Assembly (NCBI GenBank): GCA_027604185.1
Contig: JADGKB010000178.1
Coordinates: forward strand, 1 to 20,488
DNA length: 20,488 bases
Origin: Boothiomyces macroporosus
Taxonomy: Eukaryota > Chytridiomycota > Chytridiomycetes > Rhizophydiales > Terramycetaceae
Reading direction: 5' to 3'
In this document: one piece after another, positions 17,220-20,488 of the stretch
Layout of the letters: the number at the start of each line of letters is the position of its first letter
Position numbering within the stretch: the first letter of the stretch is position 1
Position numbers and translations under genes: made by a program
The notes under the pieces: generated by a model
The model's database searches: none
The model's input: the letters and a program-made list of their open reading frames with translations, nothing else
Told to the model about the DNA's origin: nothing

Positions 17220-17616
17220 TTATTGCGCTTTTGTAGGAGCACCTTGCTCTTCCTTGAAATTAATCCTTCGCTTCTGCTCTGTTTCAATAGTCAACTCTAC
17301 GACCAATTGCCAATCATCGTGATACCCTTCTGACATTAACTTTGATTACCCTTGATACATCTCTTGAATTCTTTTAATGCGCGCTCAGTTTCTCCCAAAT
17401 TCAAGTAACAATATCCAAGTAAATGCCTTCCAATGATTGTAGCGCCAGGTAACAACACATATTGCTGCAAACAAACCAAAGCTCTTGAAAACGAACCCAG
17501 TTGGTAAAAGTCTTTTGCAACCTTTGTTACAGCTGTCTTACTTGGTATACGTCAAACGCTTCTGGAGTGCGGTTTAACCTCTTTTGAAACCAGAGGTAGA
17601 TTTCCTCTTTTGACAT
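17220..17616 (-). CDS. TPR-repeat protein, unassigned; may start upstream at 17655
   Basis: Exons 17616-17542, 17521-17350, 17329-17220; introns of 20 and 20 nt; 118 aa from ATG 17616. An in-frame ATG at 17655 would add 13 residues (MNIFTDYETFKTT), and the frame stays open further upstream as LLQERLKFCEFFCLRE, so more N-terminal exons may exist. Two TPR-type helical pairs are visible: FYQLGSFSRALVCLQQYVLL and GRHLLGYCYLNLGETERALKEF. These mediate protein contacts. The C-terminus is charged (EQKRRINFKEEQ). The stop is 24 bp from the convergent DnaJ-fusion gene. The family is unrecognised. Confidence 0.75.
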
Positions 17617-17655
17617 TGTGGTTTTGAATGTTTCATAGTCTGTAAAGATATTCAT

Positions 17656-18217
17656 TTCGCGTAAACAAAAAAACTCACAGAATTTCAATCGTTCCTGCAG
17701 CAAGGCTCTTGGAACTGGTACATTGAAAAGACAATTTTACTCAGTTGTTGAAATGTATGAAAAAGAGAATACGGTTAAAGCAAGCGCTGAACCATCAACC
17801 TCTATTCCAGATAATCTTTGTCTGATACCTATAACTCAGTTTTGATTAATTACAAAACTGGCCTCAAACTGCAGACAGAAAATATGTTGACTTTTTTTTT
17901 CTGCTCCCAGCCACTTTACTGATTAGGGTTAAAGAACGCGTTAGACTTGCAATTTATTAAAGGAGTTTAGGGCTACCATTGATATTTCTTACCTTCTCAG
18001 TCAAGTGAGGGGGTTCCACAAAAACAGTTGCGAATTGCTTTGAAAAATCTTGGTCATCTACTGCTTAAAGTTGTCCATCTTCAAACGATCTTCTGGTTTA
18101 TATCAACAAAGCTATTTCTTCATAGGAGTGGCGAGTAGGTCGATGTGATCATTTATCTTTAAAAAGCCAATATTCGTAGATTGTAACAGCCAACAAAGGT
18201 TTGGAATATATTTCAAA
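17656..18217. other. Unresolved exon-like region
   Basis: No complete gene could be built. On the minus strand a 24-residue stretch, VDDQDFSKQFATVFVEPPHL followed by TEK (about 17989-18065), ends at a good 20-nt GT-AG segment (17973-17992), and the frame leading into the TPR gene is open. On the plus strand 17681-17844 reads SVVEMYEKENTVKASAEPST...LIPITQF* after a possible 20-nt intron (17661-17680). The strands conflict, so at least one set is a shadow. Decayed gene sequence next to the transposon is another possibility. Confidence 0.35.
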
Positions 18218-18272
18218 GGGATGGGGCGGGGAAATCTTCTCTATCCCCACCACACCCTCATATCCCCAGGAT
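18218..18272. repeat. G-rich/C-rich segment, possible left end of the mobile element
   Basis: A G-run block (GGGATGGGGCGGGG, 18220-18233) is followed closely by a C-run block (TATCCCCACCACACCC). Both are unlike the AT-rich surroundings. This lies just outside the orphan ORF and transposase region, where a terminal inverted repeat would be expected. The matching right end would be outside the window, so this is only a suggestion. Confidence 0.25.
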
Positions 18273-18307
18273 ATGTATTTATAAACTTGAACATTGAACG
18301 TTGTACT

Positions 18308-18958
18308 TTATTGTTGAAATATAAGCTTTGGAGAATTTGATTGATTTTGACTTACATCAAAATCTCTAATGGTGTAGACCATATTTCCACTACCAAACCC
18401 ATTGGTGAATGAATTTTGAATATTTCGTGCAATATATTTCGCAGGAATACGCTTTGATGATTTGAATTCAATTTCGAAATAATAATACATTGGTCCTACA
18501 TCAACATGCATTTGGATAAATCTTGGGACTATTACACCTTCATTCAATATAGGATTTTGAGTACGGTAAGATACTGGATAACAGTATAATCTACCAATGG
18601 AATCCTTTATGCTAATGTAGTATTTATCTCCAGTTTTTTCAATAAGGTTGTTAATAATCCCTTGGTATAGAGTTACTGAAATTGAATCCACTAACAATGA
18701 TTCATAACTAGGACTTTTACTTGCAATTACTTTGCGTCCAACACATCCTTCTTCTGATATCAAGCATTTGTCGTCAAGAAAGACCTCTTGACAGTAATCT
18801 TCTTGATAACTATCTTCAAATATTATATTGGTTGTTTCATTCCTAGGAACAACAACAGCTTCTGAGCTAATGTCTACTCTGATATTTTGATCCCAGAATT
18901 GTATAAATTGTGGATAATCTAGAGATAAAACTAAATGAGTAAAGAGTAAATACAACAT
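18308..18958 (-). CDS. Orphan secreted or membrane-anchored protein
   Basis: 216 aa from the ATG at 18958, no intron. The N-terminus MLYLLFTHLVLSLDYPQF looks like a signal peptide; the mature part has a Cys cluster (DYCQEVFLDDKCLISEEGC) that could form disulfides, and beta-rich segments such as MHVDVGPMYYYFEIEFKSS. The open frame extends upstream to 19075 without a stop, overlapping the transposase 5' end, but the signal peptide favours 18958. I recognise no family. Its TAA lies within an AATAAA signal. Its position 108 bp from the transposase start on the opposite strand raises the possibility that it is carried by the element. Confidence 0.7.
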   Translation of the reverse strand: MLYLLFTHLVLSLDYPQFIQFWDQNIRVDISSEAVVVPRNETTNIIFEDSYQEDYCQEVFLDDKCLISEEGCVGRKVIASKSPSYESLLVDSISVTLYQGIINNLIEKTGDKYYISIKDSIGRLYCYPVSYRTQNPILNEGVIVPRFIQMHVDVGPMYYYFEIEFKSSKRIPAKYIARNIQNSFTNGFGSGNMVYTIRDFDVSQNQSNSPKLIFQQ

Positions 18959-19066
18959 CTTGATATTTGCCGTTTTAGTCAAAAATGCAAAATTAGAGAG
19001 GTTGCGATTTTCAAATTTGTTTTGTGGCTTTTGCTTGTACAGTTGCAACTTCAAATTTTTCTTATC

Positions 19067-20110
19067 ATGAAACACTTTATTCGAAGAATCAAGTCGCGTA
19101 GACTTCTACTCTTATCTCTTCTAGAGAAAGATTATGATGAATCACCAACTCTAGTTGAGTGGACTCCAGATGGTTTTGGAGAAGACAGTTATCCTCAACA
19201 CTTCCGATTCACCAAAGCAGAAATAGTTGAATTGGTTTTGTTGTTGAAGATTCCCCCAAAAGTTATATTGGACAATGGAGCTGTGGTAGATAGTTTCACA
19301 GCACTTTGTATTTTATTAAAGAGATTTGCTTACCCATGTAGGCTTATTGATCTGCAGCATTTTTTTGGAATATCTTCACACAAACTGTCCAGGATAATCA
19401 ATTATATGATTGAACATATGTATAAATTTCAGGAACTGCTGGTTTGGGATGTTCGCAGATTAACTAGTGAGAAATTACAAGAATTCAGCAAGGCAATTTT
19501 CAATAGAGGGAGTCCAATTGACTGCTGTATTGGGTTCATTGATGGGACACTTAGACCAATATGCAGACCAACGAAATATCAGAAATCAACTTACAATGGA
19601 CACAAAAGTACTCACGGATTAAAATTCCAGTCAGTAAACACTCCAGATGGAATAATTACGCATTTTAGTGGTCCTTATGAGGGTCAAAGACATGATGTTA
19701 GGATGCTGGTAGAGAGCAATCTATTGCCAATTCTTCAGGAATCGCTACAAGTCGATGGAAAGACATACGTAATATATGGTGATCCTGCATATGGAATGAG
19801 GAAGAATATAGTTGCACCATTTAAAGGAACTCAACTGAATGATCAACAGCAACTTTTCAACAAAAGGATGAGTAGTGTAAGAGTTTCAGTAGAATGGTGT
19901 TTTGGTGGTGTAGTTAGCAATTGGAGTTTTGTTGATTTCAAAAAAAATCTCAAGATTTATCTTCAACCAATTGGAAAATACTATATCGTTGCCGTATTGC
20001 TTCAAAATCTTCTCACCTGTTACAGAGGGAATGTTTGTTCTTCTGCGTTTTCTTGCCAGCCGCCTACTGCTGCAGAATACTTGTTTACAGTTACATCAAA
20101 GATGCAATAA
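19067..20110 (+). CDS. PIF/Harbinger-type DDE transposase
   Basis: 347 aa, no intron, intact. This is a cut-and-paste DNA transposase of the DDE_Tnp_4 superfamily. An N-terminal helical part (FRFTKAEIVELVLLLKIP, then FGISSHKLSRIINYM, an HTH-like segment) precedes the RNase-H-like core. The catalytic Asp, Asp and Glu are visible in CIGFIDGTLRPI, VIYGDPAYGMR and SVEWCFGGV. GLKFQSVNTPDG and GPYEGQRHDVRML are typical of the superfamily. The ATG at 19067 (MKHFIRRIKSRR) is preferred; 15 upstream codons are open but lack a better start. The C-terminal coding end overlaps the convergent second ORF by 15 bp. Confidence 0.93.
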   Translation: MKHFIRRIKSRRLLLLSLLEKDYDESPTLVEWTPDGFGEDSYPQHFRFTKAEIVELVLLLKIPPKVILDNGAVVDSFTALCILLKRFAYPCRLIDLQHFFGISSHKLSRIINYMIEHMYKFQELLVWDVRRLTSEKLQEFSKAIFNRGSPIDCCIGFIDGTLRPICRPTKYQKSTYNGHKSTHGLKFQSVNTPDGIITHFSGPYEGQRHDVRMLVESNLLPILQESLQVDGKTYVIYGDPAYGMRKNIVAPFKGTQLNDQQQLFNKRMSSVRVSVEWCFGGVVSNWSFVDFKKNLKIYLQPIGKYYIVAVLLQNLLTCYRGNVCSSAFSCQPPTAAEYLFTVTSKMQ

Positions 20111-20488
20111 ATGAATGGCTTTACCACTTACTTTCTGAAGATACTCCAACATACTTTTTTGGGTATCGCCAAGGATTTGTATCATATTTCTCGGCCTCCA
20201 TCCTCTTACCTCCAATTCTTCTTTTCGTATTTTTATATCCTCTTCATGTTGCTGTGATTGTAATTTTAGTGACTGTCTGTCAAGTTCCAACATTTGCATG
20301 TGCAAGTTTGATTTTCTTTGATTAACAGATTTAGCAGAGGATGGGGTTGGGGTAGAAGGTGGCGAACAATTGAGATTAAGAATTGCAGCTTCTCTAATCT
20401 TTCCACCCTCAATATCAAGCTTAATTTCCTTTGCCTTTTTTTCCTTCCTGGTAACCTCCAGATTATCAATCATTTCAATCAATTCTGT
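20096..20488 (-). CDS. Second ORF of the Harbinger element (coiled-coil, Myb/SANT-type accessory protein?), partial
   Basis: The frame is open to the window edge, so the N-terminus is missing; about 130 residues are seen. It has a Ser/Pro linker (NCSPPSTPTPSSAKS) and a strongly charged coiled coil (MLELDRQSLKLQSQQHEEDI). PIF/Harbinger elements usually carry a second gene with an N-terminal Myb/SANT-like DNA-binding domain and a C-terminal coiled coil needed for nuclear import of the transposase; the position and coiled coil fit, but the Myb part lies outside the window. The gene is convergent with the transposase. Confidence 0.65.
   Translation of the reverse strand, partial: TELIEMIDNLEVTRKEKKAKEIKLDIEGGKIREAAILNLNCSPPSTPTPSSAKSVNQRKSNLHMQMLELDRQSLKLQSQQHEEDIKIRKEELEVRGWRPRNMIQILGDTQKSMLEYLQKVSGKAIHLLHL

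Larger units (their letters stand above)
18218..20488. mobile_element. PIF/Harbinger DNA transposon, right end outside the window
   Basis: The intact transposase and convergent coiled-coil ORF define the element. The left boundary is not proven: it could be just 5' of the transposase or at the G-rich block near 18220, in which case the secreted-protein ORF is cargo. Terminal inverted repeats and the 3-bp target duplication typical of the superfamily cannot be checked because the right end is missing. Confidence 0.6.

Noticed and set aside
1..20488. CRISPR arrays, bacterial operons or prophage
   Set aside because: The window has spliceosomal introns, a U2 snRNA and only eukaryotic-type genes; no spaced direct-repeat array was seen.

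Overview
This is nuclear DNA from a eukaryote with a very compact genome. About 20 protein genes and a U2 snRNA gene fit in 20.5 kb. Intergenic gaps are often 18-50 bp, and most genes are split by spliceosomal introns of only 18-23 nt. I found these introns by hand: each removes a stop or frame break exactly where a conserved protein family needs continuity, and every spliced CDS comes out a whole number of codons. The gene set (MET2 homoserine O-acetyltransferase, FYV7, VFA1, Gcs1-type ArfGAP, Erv1, SPF27, bL33m) points to a fungus or close fungal relative. A parvin gene, usually associated with animals and their unicellular relatives, points to an early-diverging holomycotan lineage. The species cannot be fixed from the sequence.

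Layout. 1-2169: the 3' part of a TMCO4/DUF726 gene (+) overlaps the end of a parvin gene (-). 2221-4002: leucine-rich-repeat protein (+), 51 bp from the parvin start. 4175-5472: MET2 (+), followed by a tandem repeat. 5645-6422: beta-propeller-like protein (+). 6518-7211: bL33m (-) and SPF27/BCAS2 (+) as a head-to-head pair. 7378-7794: Erv1/ALR (+). 7931-9201: membrane acyltransferase-3 (+). 9605-9791: U2 snRNA (+). 9956-12121: arrestin-fold adaptor (-). 12434-13427: FYV7 (-) and VFA1 (+), head-to-head 18 bp apart. 13489-14765: ArfGAP1 (+), eight exons. 14787-15838: RABIF/Mss4 and an SDR on the minus strand, 23 bp apart. 15877-17195: DnaJ fused to a TMEM185-type membrane domain (+). 17220-17655: TPR protein (-). 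About 17656-18220: unresolved exon-like sequence. 18308-20488: an orphan secreted-protein ORF, an intact PIF/Harbinger transposase and the end of a second coiled-coil ORF, forming a mobile-element region that runs off the window.

The genes are housekeeping and do not form one pathway. Themes are vesicle traffic and the endomembrane system (ArfGAP, RABIF, VFA1, arrestin, TMCO4-like), ribosome and mitochondrion biogenesis (FYV7, bL33m, Erv1), and splicing (SPF27, U2 snRNA).

The most notable signal is the intron population. I count 33 introns: 17 of 20 nt, six of 19, four of 21, three of 23, one each of 18, 22 and 41. Internal exons go down to 17 nt. A branch-site-like TAAC or CTAAT usually lies a few bases before the 3' AG. 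Standard gene finders would mis-call nearly every gene here.
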